This document shows positions 31,918 through 40,058 of a stretch of 49,084 nucleotides of DNA, in pieces. The notes below the pieces were generated by a model that saw nothing but the letters and a program-made list of their open reading frames with translations, searched no databases and was not told the DNA's origin. A program made the position numbers and the translations under genes. The first letter of the stretch is position 1; every line of letters starts with the position of its first letter. This DNA is from Brachybacterium subflavum (GTDB taxonomy: Bacteria; Actinomycetota; Actinomycetes; Actinomycetales; Dermabacteraceae): positions 1 to 49,084 of the forward strand of contig NZ_VIGP01000009.1 in assembly GCF_009299795.1 (NCBI RefSeq), in the 5' to 3' direction.

Positions 31918-31922
31918 TCCGC

Positions 31923-33827
31923 TCAGCCGATCTCGTCGACCAGGCCGTCGCGGACCGCCGCGGCCATGGTCGGGGTGACCGGCAGGCGCGGGAGGAGCGT
32001 CGCCTGGTAGGCGTGGTAGATGTCGGGCTTGCCCTCCCAGGTGCGGGCCTGGGGCTGGTTGCGGCGGTCCAGCTCGTGGTGCCAGCTGCCCCGCTCGGGG
32101 TCCAACAGGAACTCGCTGACGTACTCCCACCAGGACTGGTAGCGGTCGGCCCACTTCGCCTCGCCCGTCACCTGGAACATCACGGCGGCGGCGGCGGTGG
32201 CCTCGGCGGCGACCCAGTGCATGCGCTCGTGCACCACGGGGGTGCCGTCCCAGTCCACGGTGTACGGGAAGCCGGGCTCGCCGTCCATGCCGAAGGCGGC
32301 GTCGGCCCGGCTCATGAGGGCGTTCGCGGCCTCGAGCATCCACTCGGGGGCCTCGCCGTCCTTCGCCAGCAGGGCCGCGCGGCCGTGCATCACCAGGCGG
32401 GACCACTCGAGCCAGTGCCCCACGGTCGCGCCGTAGGGACGGAAGGGATCGGCGGGCTTGTCCTCGTTGTACTCGAGGATCGGGTTCCACGAGGTGTCGA
32501 AGTGCTCGGGCAGCAGCCAGTCCTGCTCGCGCGCGAACTCGTCGATCGCCCGGGTCATGATGCCCACGGCGCGGTCCAGCCAGCGTCGGTCGCCGGTGAC
32601 GTCGGACGCGGCGAGCAGCGCCTCGGTGGTGTGCATGTTCGCGTTGATGCCGCGGTAGTCCTCGCAGACGGCGAAGGCGCGGTCGAAGGTGTCCACGCTC
32701 ATCCCCGCCTCCTCGTCGTAGAACTTCGCATCGAGAACGCCCAGGGCCTCCTCGAGGAGCTCGGCGGCGTGCGGGCGGCCGGCGGCGGTCGCGGAGGCGG
32801 CGGCGAGCACCACGAAGGCGTGGGCGTAGGCCTCCTTGGCGTCGTCGATGACCGTCTCGCCGGAGATCTTCGAGTACCAGCCGCCGTGCTCCTGGTCCTT
32901 GAACACGGTGCGCAGCGACTCGATGCCGTGGTCGACGAAGCGCCCGTACTCGGGGCTGCCCAGCATGGTCGCGAGCGCGAAGCAGTGGGTCATGCGGCAG
33001 GTCACCCAGAGCTCGGCGGGCTTGTCGGGATCCAGCTCGCCGTTCTCGTCGAGCCAGCCGAACCCGCCGTCCTCGCGCAGGGACTCGGCGCCGAAGACGA
33101 GCAGCTCCTCGCCCTCGGAGTCCAGCCAGGTGCGGTGGGTGGCGCGCTGCAGCCAGGCGACGGCGGGCGCGGAGGCGGGGGCCTCCTGCGCGGCCGCCTC
33201 CTCGCCCTCCGCCGTCAGCTCGTAGCTGCGGGCTGCGGCCTGGGCCTGTGCGGTCGTCGGCCCGGGATCCGCCACGAACAGCACCTCGCGGTAGTACTTG
33301 AGCTCCTGGATGGACTCGCGGATGTCCGCCAGCGCCCGGTGGCCGCCGTGCTTGGCGGGCGTGTTGTAGAAGACACGGGGGAACCAGCGCTTGGCCAGCT
33401 CCTTGAGGCTCGAGACGTCGATCGTGCGATAGGAGAGCCAGGCGGCGAACTCCGGCACGTCCTTGTCGAGGAACACCCGGTCGGTGCCCACGGAGTTGCC
33501 GGCGAGCGGCGCCTTGCCGGCCTCCGGGCAGTGCTCGCGCACGTAAGCCAGGCACTGCTCCTGCGCGGCCTCGAGGGTGATGCCCGCATCCAGCTCCTCG
33601 AGCAGACCGGAGTCGGTGTGCATGGTGCGCACGAAGTCGCCCATCTGCTCCAGCGCCTCGGCCGGGGGCTTGACGACGACGTCCACGCCCTCCCCGAGGA
33701 TGTTCAGGTCACCGTCGGTGACCAGGACGGCGATCTCGACGAGCGCGTCCTTCTCCTTGTCCAGTCCGGTCATCTCGCAGTCGACCCAGATGATGCGGTC
33801 GGCGGTTCCACGGTTCGAAGTGCTCAC
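31923..33827 (-). CDS. orn: Oligoribonuclease fused to AGE-family epimerase/isomerase
   Basis: A single 634-aa open frame. Residues 1-190 are a complete oligoribonuclease, the DEDDh 3'-5' exonuclease that removes di- and short oligonucleotides. D16/E18 lie in WVDCEMTGLD, the next Asp in NSVGTDRVFLDKD (near 116), and H163/D168 in GGHRALADIRESI, followed by the usual YYREVLF. After a short Glu/Ala-rich linker (about 200-222), residues 223-634 form an (alpha/alpha)6 AGE-domain sugar epimerase/isomerase: LEDGGFGWLD, MTHCFALA, GGWYSKI, WNPILEYN, GHWLEWSRL and HERMHWVAAEA. There is no internal start or frameshift sign. The GTG start at 33827 has no Shine-Dalgarno sequence; TACCCT 8 bases upstream suggests a leaderless transcript. 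Confidence 0.85.
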   Translation of the reverse strand: MSTSNRGTADRIIWVDCEMTGLDKEKDALVEIAVLVTDGDLNILGEGVDVVVKPPAEALEQMGDFVRTMHTDSGLLEELDAGITLEAAQEQCLAYVREHCPEAGKAPLAGNSVGTDRVFLDKDVPEFAAWLSYRTIDVSSLKELAKRWFPRVFYNTPAKHGGHRALADIRESIQELKYYREVLFVADPGPTTAQAQAAARSYELTAEGEEAAAQEAPASAPAVAWLQRATHRTWLDSEGEELLVFGAESLREDGGFGWLDENGELDPDKPAELWVTCRMTHCFALATMLGSPEYGRFVDHGIESLRTVFKDQEHGGWYSKISGETVIDDAKEAYAHAFVVLAAASATAAGRPHAAELLEEALGVLDAKFYDEEAGMSVDTFDRAFAVCEDYRGINANMHTTEALLAASDVTGDRRWLDRAVGIMTRAIDEFAREQDWLLPEHFDTSWNPILEYNEDKPADPFRPYGATVGHWLEWSRLVMHGRAALLAKDGEAPEWMLEAANALMSRADAAFGMDGEPGFPYTVDWDGTPVVHERMHWVAAEATAAAAVMFQVTGEAKWADRYQSWWEYVSEFLLDPERGSWHHELDRRNQPQARTWEGKPDIYHAYQATLLPRLPVTPTMAAAVRDGLVDEIG

Positions 33828-33892
33828 GTGGCAAGGGTAGTCGCCGCGGACGGCGCCGCGCCGCCGCCGACGGCTCTGGAATACTGACGCGC

Positions 33893-33970
33893 CGGACACG
33901 GGGTGCGCCGCCGGCGCTGAGATCACACCCGTGGAACCTGATGCAGTTCGCACTGACGAAGGGATGTCCG
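33893..33970 (+). promoter_or_regulatory. TPP (THI-box) riboswitch
   Basis: The conserved blocks are present in order: ACGGGGTGC, GCTGAGATCACACCCGTGGAACCTGATGCAG (in two parts, 33916-33946) and the closing GACGAAGGGATG. The P1 helix pairs CGGACA (33893-33898) with TGTCCG (33965-33970). The Shine-Dalgarno AAGGG of the MFS gene is inside the 3' part of the RNA, so TPP binding probably hides it and blocks translation. AATACT at 33880-33885 is a likely -10 box. Confidence 0.93.
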
Positions 33971-33972
33971 CC

Positions 33973-35403
33973 ATGCGGTCACGTCTGCCCGAGAGCCCGT
34001 CCACGACACCGTCCGGGACCACGTCCGGGAGCTCCGCCGCGGCATCGCCGCCGGACGCGCCGTCCGCGCAGCTGCCGCCCGAGGGGCGCGCCGCCCTGCG
34101 CGCCGGCGTCGTGGGCAACTTCATCGACAACGTCCACGTGTTCCTGCCGCTGACCGCGCTGACCCCCGCGCTCGCGGTCGTCGCGGGACCGGGGATCGCC
34201 GCCACCACGGGCGCGATCGTGGTGATCGCGATGATGCTCGGCCGGCCTGTCGGCGGGATGGTGTTCGGCAGGATCTCGGACCGTCTGGGGCGCACCCGCA
34301 CCACGAAGGTCGCGATCACCGGCACCGCCGTCTGCGCCCTGCTCATCGCCGCGATGCCCACGCACGAGCTCCTGGGGGTCGGCACGATCGGCCTCATCCT
34401 CGCCCTGCGCTTCCTGGGCGGCATCTTCGTGGCCGGCGAGTACTCGGCGGCGATCCCGCTGGCGATGGAGTGGTCGGCTCCGCGCCGGCGCGGCCTCATG
34501 AGCGGGCTCATCCTCTCGATGGCTCCCTGGGCGCAGGCCGCGATCGCCTTCGCGACCGCGGCGCTGCTGGTCGTCCTGGGTCCGGAGGCCTACGCCGCGT
34601 GGGGCTGGCGGGTGCTCTTCGTGCTCGGGGCGCTCGCCTCCCTCGGCATGCTCGCCTACTACCGGCGGCGCGTCGTCGATGCGCCGATGACGCGACGCGT
34701 GATCGAGCGACCGCAGGCGTCCGAGAGGGCCGACGAACCTGCCGCATCGGGCATCGCGGCGATGCTCCGCGGGCGCTGGGCGGGCGCCTTCTGGCAGGTG
34801 TTCACGCTGATGACGGGCCTGTGGCTGCTCACGAACACGACGGTCATCATGCTCACCGCGCAGCTCGGCGCGGACACGGGACTCTCCGCGACAAGCGTCT
34901 CGGTCGCGATGGGCATCGCCTCGTGCGCGCAGGCGCTCGCGATGGCCCTCGCCGGGCATCTCTCCACCAGCACCGGCCGGCGGCGCCTGTTCGTCCTGTG
35001 GGGGATCGCGGCGACCGTGCTGGGTCCGGTGCTGTGGTGGATGTCGGTCGGCTCGAGCACGCTGGCCGGCGCTGCCGTGCTCGCCGCGGCGCTGCAGATC
35101 GTGACCGTCGCCGCCTACGGTCCGGTCTCCGCCTACCTCTCCGAGCGCTTCCCGACCACGGTGCGCTCCACCGGGTACGGCATGGGCTACAGTCTCTCGC
35201 TGATCCTCCCCGCGCTCTACCCGTTCTACCTGCCGGGCCTGGCCGGACTCCTCGGCGCGCACGCCGCCGTGCTGGGCCTGCTCGCCCTCGGCGGAGTTCT
35301 GCTGGTGATCGGCGCAGCGGTCGGGCCTCGGCTCTCGGCGGCGGAGATCGACGGGGACCTCGACGCGGTCGCCGAGGGACGCACACCGGGGGCAGGGCGA
35401 TGA
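33973..35403 (+). CDS. TPP-riboswitch-controlled MFS transporter
   Basis: A 476-aa 12-helix MFS permease with MMLGRPVGGMVFGRISDRLGRTRTTKVAI in loop 2-3 and GGIFVAGEYSAAIPLAMEWSAPRRRGLMSG, the sugar/metabolite symporter style. About 35 Ser/Pro/Ala-rich residues precede helix 1. Position directly behind a TPP riboswitch and overlapping thiM by ATGA indicates uptake of thiamine or a precursor, probably hydroxyethylthiazole or the pyrimidine. That is inference from context; the family itself does not fix the substrate. ATG 33973 is used because AAGGG sits 9 bases upstream; the ATG at 33964 is too close. Confidence 0.85.
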   Translation: MRSRLPESPSTTPSGTTSGSSAAASPPDAPSAQLPPEGRAALRAGVVGNFIDNVHVFLPLTALTPALAVVAGPGIAATTGAIVVIAMMLGRPVGGMVFGRISDRLGRTRTTKVAITGTAVCALLIAAMPTHELLGVGTIGLILALRFLGGIFVAGEYSAAIPLAMEWSAPRRRGLMSGLILSMAPWAQAAIAFATAALLVVLGPEAYAAWGWRVLFVLGALASLGMLAYYRRRVVDAPMTRRVIERPQASERADEPAASGIAAMLRGRWAGAFWQVFTLMTGLWLLTNTTVIMLTAQLGADTGLSATSVSVAMGIASCAQALAMALAGHLSTSTGRRRLFVLWGIAATVLGPVLWWMSVGSSTLAGAAVLAAALQIVTVAAYGPVSAYLSERFPTTVRSTGYGMGYSLSLILPALYPFYLPGLAGLLGAHAAVLGLLALGGVLLVIGAAVGPRLSAAEIDGDLDAVAEGRTPGAGR

Positions 35404-36311
35404 GCGCGGACCGGGGCCTCCTCGACGACCCGGACCTGCGCGTCGTCGCCCCGGTCATCGCCGAGCTGTGCCGCCGCCCGCCGCTCGTCCACTGCGTCAC
35501 CGCCACGGTGTCGATGGGGATCGTCGCCGATGGTCTCCTGGCCGCGGGCGCACGGCCGATGATGACGGAGACCGAGGCGGAGGCGCCCGTGGTGACAGGG
35601 GCGGCCGACGCGCTGCTCGTGAACCTCGGGACGCTCAGCACGGATGGGATGACGGGCATCCCCGCGACCGTCGCGGCCAGCATCGCTGCAGACCACCCCT
35701 GGGTTCTCGACCCCACGGCGATCGGCAGGGCCCCAGTGCGCACGGCGCTCGCGCGCGAGCTCGTGGGCGAGCGGCCCGACGTGGTGCGTGCCAATGCCTC
35801 GGAGACCCTCGCCCTGCGCGGCGGATCCGGCGGGCACGGGGCCGACGCGAGCGATGCGGCCGAGAGCGCCCGCGGGGCCGCCCGCGAGATCGTCGCCCTC
35901 ACCGGTGGGGCGGTCGCCGTCTCGGGTCCGGTGGACTGGATCGTCGGTGCGGGTGCGGGTGCGGGTGCGGGTGCGGACGACGGGACCGGCTCGTCGCGGA
36001 TCGAGGTCCGACGGGGGCATCCGCTGCTCACGCGCGTGACCGGCACCGGGTGCCTGCTCGGAGCGCTCACCGCCGCGTGCCTCGTCGCGGTGCGGAGAAT
36101 GCGACCCGTCGACCCGCCCGCGGACCCGGCCGTCGACCCGCTCGCCCGCCCCTCGGTCCTCGCCGCTCGCGCCGCGACCGTCTGGCTCGACGTCGCGGGG
36201 GAGCGCGCCGCCCGCCGCGCACCGCGGCCCGGCGCCTTCCGCACAGCCCTTCTCGACGCGCTCGACGAGATCGGCGAGCACGCCCTGTCGAGCACCATGG
36301 AGGACCGATGA
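35400..36311 (+). CDS. thiM: Hydroxyethylthiazole kinase
   Basis: A 303-aa ribokinase-like kinase that phosphorylates 4-methyl-5-hydroxyethylthiazole for thiamine salvage. Signatures: PLVHCVTATVSMGIVADGLLAAGARPMM, ADALLVNLGTLS, WVLDPTAIGR, VVRANASETLALRGG, and the catalytic glycine-rich VTGTGCLLGALTAA with the anion hole. An expandable Gly-Ala run (GAGAGAGAG) encoded by a hexamer repeat interrupts the region before the catalytic loop. It overlaps the MFS gene and thiE by ATGA. Slightly longer than usual because of the inserted low-complexity stretches. Confidence 0.93.
   Translation: MSADRGLLDDPDLRVVAPVIAELCRRPPLVHCVTATVSMGIVADGLLAAGARPMMTETEAEAPVVTGAADALLVNLGTLSTDGMTGIPATVAASIAADHPWVLDPTAIGRAPVRTALARELVGERPDVVRANASETLALRGGSGGHGADASDAAESARGAAREIVALTGGAVAVSGPVDWIVGAGAGAGAGADDGTGSSRIEVRRGHPLLTRVTGTGCLLGALTAACLVAVRRMRPVDPPADPAVDPLARPSVLAARAATVWLDVAGERAARRAPRPGAFRTALLDALDEIGEHALSSTMEDR
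35946..35975 (+). repeat. Five GGTGCG hexamer repeats inside thiM
   Basis: The exact unit GGTGCG is repeated five times, coding for a Gly-Ala run. Six-base units keep the frame, so copy number can vary without breaking thiM. Confidence 0.85.
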
Positions 36312-37039
36312 CCCTGCACCACGACCATCTCGCGGACTCTGGCGGGGACACCGCGCCGTCGGCACCGCTCGACCTGCGCTGCTATCTCGTCACCTCCGGC
36401 GCCGACCGTCGCACGGTGGAGACCGCCGCTGCCGCCGCCGAGGCCGGCGCGGGCGTCGTCCAGGTCCGCGCGAAGGAGCTGGGGACGCGCGAGCTGCTGG
36501 GCCTCGTGATCGAGGTCGCCCGCGCCGTCTGCGCCGCCGCACCCGCGTGCCGGGTGCTCGTCGACGACCGCGTGGACGTGGCCTGCGCCGCCCGTGCCCG
36601 CGGCGAGCACGTCCACGGCGTCCACCTCGGCCAGGACGACCTCCCGGTCGCGGATGCGCGCGCGGCGCTCGGCCCCGAGGCGGTCATCGGACTGACCACC
36701 GGGACCCTCGAGCTCGTGAGGACCGCCCAGACGCAGGCCCACCTGCTCGACTACGTGGGCGCCGGCCCGTTCCGGCCCACGCCAACGAAGGAGTCGGGCC
36801 GCACGCCCCTGGGCATCGACGGCTACCGGACGCTGGTCGCGGCCACGCGCCTGCCGATCGTCGCGATCGGTGACGTCACGGCCCGTGACGTGCCCGAGCT
36901 CGCGGGCACAGGCATCGCCGGCACCGCGATCGTGCGGGCGATCATGGGAGCGGACGACCCCGCGGGCGTGGTCCGCGAGGTGCTGGACGGCTTCACACCG
37001 CCGACCAGCCCCCGTCGGACGCGAGCACCGCGCCGTTGA
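36308..37039 (+). CDS. thiE: Thiamine-phosphate synthase
   Basis: A 243-aa TIM-barrel enzyme joining HMP-PP and thiazole phosphate. It shows LRCYLVTSGAD at the first strand, AGAGVVQVRAKELGTREL, VLVDDRVDVA, GVHLGQDDLPVADARA, DYVGAGPFRPTPTKES and the phosphate-binding IVAIGDV and GIAGTAIVRAI. It ends an operon with MFS and thiM; no thiD or thiC is present, so the operon supports salvage. Its 3' end overlaps the convergent SDR gene by 47 bases. Confidence 0.94.
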   Translation: MTLHHDHLADSGGDTAPSAPLDLRCYLVTSGADRRTVETAAAAAEAGAGVVQVRAKELGTRELLGLVIEVARAVCAAAPACRVLVDDRVDVACAARARGEHVHGVHLGQDDLPVADARAALGPEAVIGLTTGTLELVRTAQTQAHLLDYVGAGPFRPTPTKESGRTPLGIDGYRTLVAATRLPIVAIGDVTARDVPELAGTGIAGTAIVRAIMGADDPAGVVREVLDGFTPPTSPRRTRAPRR

Positions 37040-38084
37040 CGTTCGACGCATCGTCGGAGAGCAGGTACAGGATCGAGGAGGCCAGCTGCTCCGCCAAGGC
37101 GATCGACGGGATGTTCCCGCGCGCCTCCTCGAGCCGTGCGCTGCCGAAGGGAGCGATGGACGGCTGCATCGGGATCCCGGTGGCGACGCCGCCCGGCGCG
37201 ACGGCGTTCGTGCGGATCCCCTCCTTCGCGTACATGAAGGCCATCGACTTCGTGATGCCCATGACCGCATGCTTCGAGGCCGTGTAGGCGACACCCGACG
37301 CCGAGCCGCGCAGCCCCGCCTCGCTCGCCACGTGCACGACCGCTCCGCCGCCGCTCTCGAGCATCCGGGCGGCCACCGCGCGCGTGACCGCGAGGAGACC
37401 GCCCACGTTCACCGCGAACACCTTCGCCCACATCTCGTCGCTGACCTCGTGGATCGCGGAGAAGTCGTCGTTGATCCCGGCGACGTTCGCGAGGCCGTCG
37501 ATGCGCTCGCCGGCCTCGGCGAGGATCGCGTCAATCGTGGCGGCGGATCCGAGGTCGCCGACGACGGTGATCAGACGCTCCCGGCCCGAGACGCCGGACG
37601 GACCACCCACCTCGGCGGCGTCCGATGCGAGGGCCTCGAGCCGCTCGGCGGAGATGTCGGTCGCGACCACGCGGGCGCCCTCGGCGAGCAGACGCTCGGC
37701 CGTCGCCCGACCGATGCCCCCGGCGGCGCCCGTCACCACGACGGTCCGGCCCGCGAAGCGCCCCGACCCCTGCGCTGGGCCGCCGCCCTCGACGCGCCTC
37801 CGGGAGGCGGCGCCGGCCGGATCCTCCGGGATCTCCCCGCCGTTCGCGGCCCGGACCATGTCGTCGATCGCGCTCTGCGGGAGCTCACCGCGGCTCAGCG
37901 GCACCAGTTGCTGGAGCGGCATGCCGAGCGCGGGACCGAGCGACGACTCGCTGCTGCCGCTGCGCTCGAGGAAGGCGCGCAGCACGGGCCCTCCGGTCGG
38001 GTGGTCGAGCCAGGCGCTGATCGGAGCGCTCGCGGTGATGTGATCGGGGGCGGGGCTGGGGGTGGGAGAAGCAGCATCGCTCAT
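36993..38084 (-). CDS. SDR oxidoreductase with N-terminal helical domain
   Basis: A 363-aa protein. Residues 110-363 are a full classical SDR: TVVVTGAAGGIGRATAE (118-125 core), ANVAGIND, HVASEAGLRGSASGVAYTASKHAV with catalytic Ser, Tyr and Lys, and a C-terminal GAVLASDGGWSAV. Residues about 20-82 (ISAWLDHPTGGPVLRAFL...MPLQQLVPLSRGELPQSAIDDMV) form an extra module. It resembles the small C-terminal cap domain I recall from glycoside hydrolase family 3 and related enzymes (LDHP...VL...MPLxxL...GxLxxxxVDxLV). Such a domain on an SDR suggests action on a sugar-derived substrate; that is inference. ATG 38084 starts the module. Its 3' end lies antisense over the last 47 bases of thiE. Confidence 0.85.
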   Translation of the reverse strand: MSDAASPTPSPAPDHITASAPISAWLDHPTGGPVLRAFLERSGSSESSLGPALGMPLQQLVPLSRGELPQSAIDDMVRAANGGEIPEDPAGAASRRRVEGGGPAQGSGRFAGRTVVVTGAAGGIGRATAERLLAEGARVVATDISAERLEALASDAAEVGGPSGVSGRERLITVVGDLGSAATIDAILAEAGERIDGLANVAGINDDFSAIHEVSDEMWAKVFAVNVGGLLAVTRAVAARMLESGGGAVVHVASEAGLRGSASGVAYTASKHAVMGITKSMAFMYAKEGIRTNAVAPGGVATGIPMQPSIAPFGSARLEEARGNIPSIALAEQLASSILYLLSDDASNVNGAVLASDGGWSAV

Positions 38085-38337
38085 TGTGTGGACCTCCGAC
38101 GTCGACGTGGGTGGACGAGGGCGCGCGGATCGGGCCCTCGTTCCCACGGTAGGCGGGGACGCGGGATCCACCGGGGCATCCGATGCCGGAAACCGCCTCC
38201 AGACCCCCTGGCCGAGAGGGGCGTGCCCTGGAGGTGTCCTGGTCAGGGCGGGGCGTGCCGGGTGATGTCCCATCTGCAGCGATCCACCTCGTGAGGCTTC
38301 TTCGGGTCGGCCGGAGCGATGCTCCGTCCCTCCTTCC

Positions 38338-38964
38338 CTACTGACGAGGCCGCAGCGCGTCGAGGGCGAGATCGATCAGGCGCGGCGCGTCGTCGGTGCC
38401 GGGGCCTGCCGGCGCGGCGAGGAAAGTGCCGAGCAGGAGAGTGGTGACGTCGCCGGGATCGACGTCGGACCGCAGCGTCCCGTCCCGCGCCCCCGCGGCC
38501 AGGATCGGGGCGATCGCGCCCGTGATGCGCTCCCGGGTGGAGGACGCGGAGATCCTGCCGTCGGCCGCGCCCTGCCGCAGCGCATCTGCCATGCCCCGCT
38601 TGGCGGCGGCGAACCGTGCGTAGCGCGTCGCCCACTCGCGCAGCGCCGCCTCGGGCGGCAAAGTCTCGAGCAGCTGTGCCGAGCTCACCACCAGGGCGTC
38701 CAGCTCTGCGCCGTAGACCGCTTCCATCAGCTCCTGCCGGGTGGGGAAGTGGCGGTACAGCGTGCCGATCCCGACCCCCGCGCCGCGGGCGATCGCATCG
38801 AGCGAGGCGTTCCCGCCGTCGGACGCGAGCGCTTCGCGAGCGGCATCGATCAGCCGGTCGCGGTTGCGGCGGGCATCGGCGCGCAGCGGTCGGGCTGCGG
38901 ACGGGGATTCGGTGCTCGGTGGGGAATCGGTGCTGGGCGAGGATTCGGCGCTGGCCGGAACCAT
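38338..38964 (-). CDS. TetR family transcriptional regulator
   Basis: A 208-aa repressor. The N-terminus is Ser/Pro-rich (repeated SPSTDSPPSTESP), then the TetR HTH follows: RNRDRLIDAAREALASDGGNASLDAIARGAGVGIGTLYRHFPTRQELMEAVY. The remainder is the helical ligand-binding domain. ATG 38964 lies just outside a palindrome, so the gene has almost no leader and probably controls itself. The divergent aldo/keto reductase operon is the likely target. Confidence 0.9.
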   Translation of the reverse strand: MVPASAESSPSTDSPPSTESPSAARPLRADARRNRDRLIDAAREALASDGGNASLDAIARGAGVGIGTLYRHFPTRQELMEAVYGAELDALVVSSAQLLETLPPEAALREWATRYARFAAAKRGMADALRQGAADGRISASSTRERITGAIAPILAAGARDGTLRSDVDPGDVTTLLLGTFLAAPAGPGTDDAPRLIDLALDALRPRQ

Positions 38965-38965
38965 T

Positions 38966-39014
38966 CGGAGGGGTCTCCGTTTCTGATATCGTCTCGGGAG
39001 CGGAGGACCCTCCG
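38966..39014. promoter_or_regulatory. Two TetR operators in the divergent promoter
   Basis: CGGAG-GGGT-CTCCG (38966-38979) and CGGAG-GACC-CTCCG (39001-39014) share the same half-sites and are 35 bp centre to centre. Between them is CTGATATCG, a likely -10 region. They sit directly before the TetR ATG (38964) and 15 bases before the reductase ATG (39030). Confidence 0.7.
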
Positions 39015-39029
39015 CTTCATCATCGTCTC

Positions 39030-40025
39030 ATGAGGACCGAGGTCTCGACGTTGTCATCTTCAGCTTCTTCCTCCACCGATCCCACCCGTCCCTCCACCTC
39101 CGGTGCGCCGCTGCGACCGGGCGGCACCGCGCAGCTGGGATCGCGCGAGGTCGCCCGCATCGGCTTCGGCGCGATGCAGCTCCCGCGCTGCGCGCCCGAT
39201 CGTGACGCCGCGATCGCGGTGGTCCGCCGCGCCGTCGAGCTCGGCGTCGACCACGTGGACACCGCACAGTTCTACGGCCACGGGTTCTCGAACAGCATCC
39301 TCGCCGAGGCGCTGCGCGACGAGGACCGCGTGGTCGTGGTGAGCAAGGTCGGGGCGGATCCCGACGAGGGCGGTCCATTCCCGCTGCGCGTCGCCCAGCG
39401 GCCCGAGGAGCTGCGGGCGAGCGTCGAGGACAACCTGCGGGCCCTGGGCCGCGAGCAGATCGACGTGGTCAACCTGCGCCGCATGGACCGGGACCTGCGG
39501 ATCCCGATGCCGCCCGAGCAGCACGTCGATCTCGACGACCAGCTCGCCGAGATGGTCGCGATGCGCGAGGAGGGGCTGATCGGCGGGATCGGCATCTCCA
39601 ACGTCACCGCCGACGGGCTCCGCCGCGCCCTGGGCGCCGGGATCGTCTGCGTCCAGAACGAGTACAGCCTCGTGAACCGCGCCGACGAGGACATGCTCGC
39701 GCTGGCTGCCCGGGAGGGCGTCGCCTGGGTGCCGTTCTTCCCGCTCGGCGGCGCTTTCCCCGGCAGTGACAAGGTGTCCGCCCTCCCTGCAGTCCAGGAT
39801 GCCGCCGCGGCACTGGGCAGCACTCCCGCGCAGGTGGGGCTCGCCTGGCTGCTGCGCCACGCGCCGAGCACGCTGCTGATCCCCGGCACCGCGAACATCG
39901 ACCACCTCGAGCAGAACCTCGCCGTGGGCGACATCGCGCTGGACGAGGAGACGCTCGCCGCGCTCGATTCCGCCGTCGTGCCCTCCGCCCAGTCCGGCGC
40001 CGCGCCCGCCGACGCGGACCGCTGA
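39030..40025 (+). CDS. Aldo/keto reductase
   Basis: A 331-aa NADPH-dependent (alpha/beta)8 oxidoreductase. The tetrad residues are visible in part: Asp and Tyr in VDHVDTAQFYGHG, Lys in VVVSKVGADP. The usual catalytic His (LHRxD) is Arg in VVNLRRMDRD, a variation seen in a YdbC-like subgroup. GGIGISNVT, CVQNEYSLVNR and the cofactor motif LIPGTANIDHLEQNL are normal. The N-terminal 35 residues are Ser/Thr-rich. It is followed 33 bases later by the DUF2316 gene, so both are probably induced together when TetR releases. Substrate unknown. Confidence 0.88.
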   Translation: MRTEVSTLSSSASSSTDPTRPSTSGAPLRPGGTAQLGSREVARIGFGAMQLPRCAPDRDAAIAVVRRAVELGVDHVDTAQFYGHGFSNSILAEALRDEDRVVVVSKVGADPDEGGPFPLRVAQRPEELRASVEDNLRALGREQIDVVNLRRMDRDLRIPMPPEQHVDLDDQLAEMVAMREEGLIGGIGISNVTADGLRRALGAGIVCVQNEYSLVNRADEDMLALAAREGVAWVPFFPLGGAFPGSDKVSALPAVQDAAAALGSTPAQVGLAWLLRHAPSTLLIPGTANIDHLEQNLAVGDIALDEETLAALDSAVVPSAQSGAAPADADR

Positions 40026-40058
40026 TCCCGGTCCCGGTCTCGGAGAGGGAAACCTCCC

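Noticed and set aside
31923..33827. The Orn-AGE fusion as a frameshift artefact
   Set aside because: The linker codons keep the same GC-rich third-position pattern and there is no stop or start at the boundary, so I treat the fusion as real until re-sequenced.
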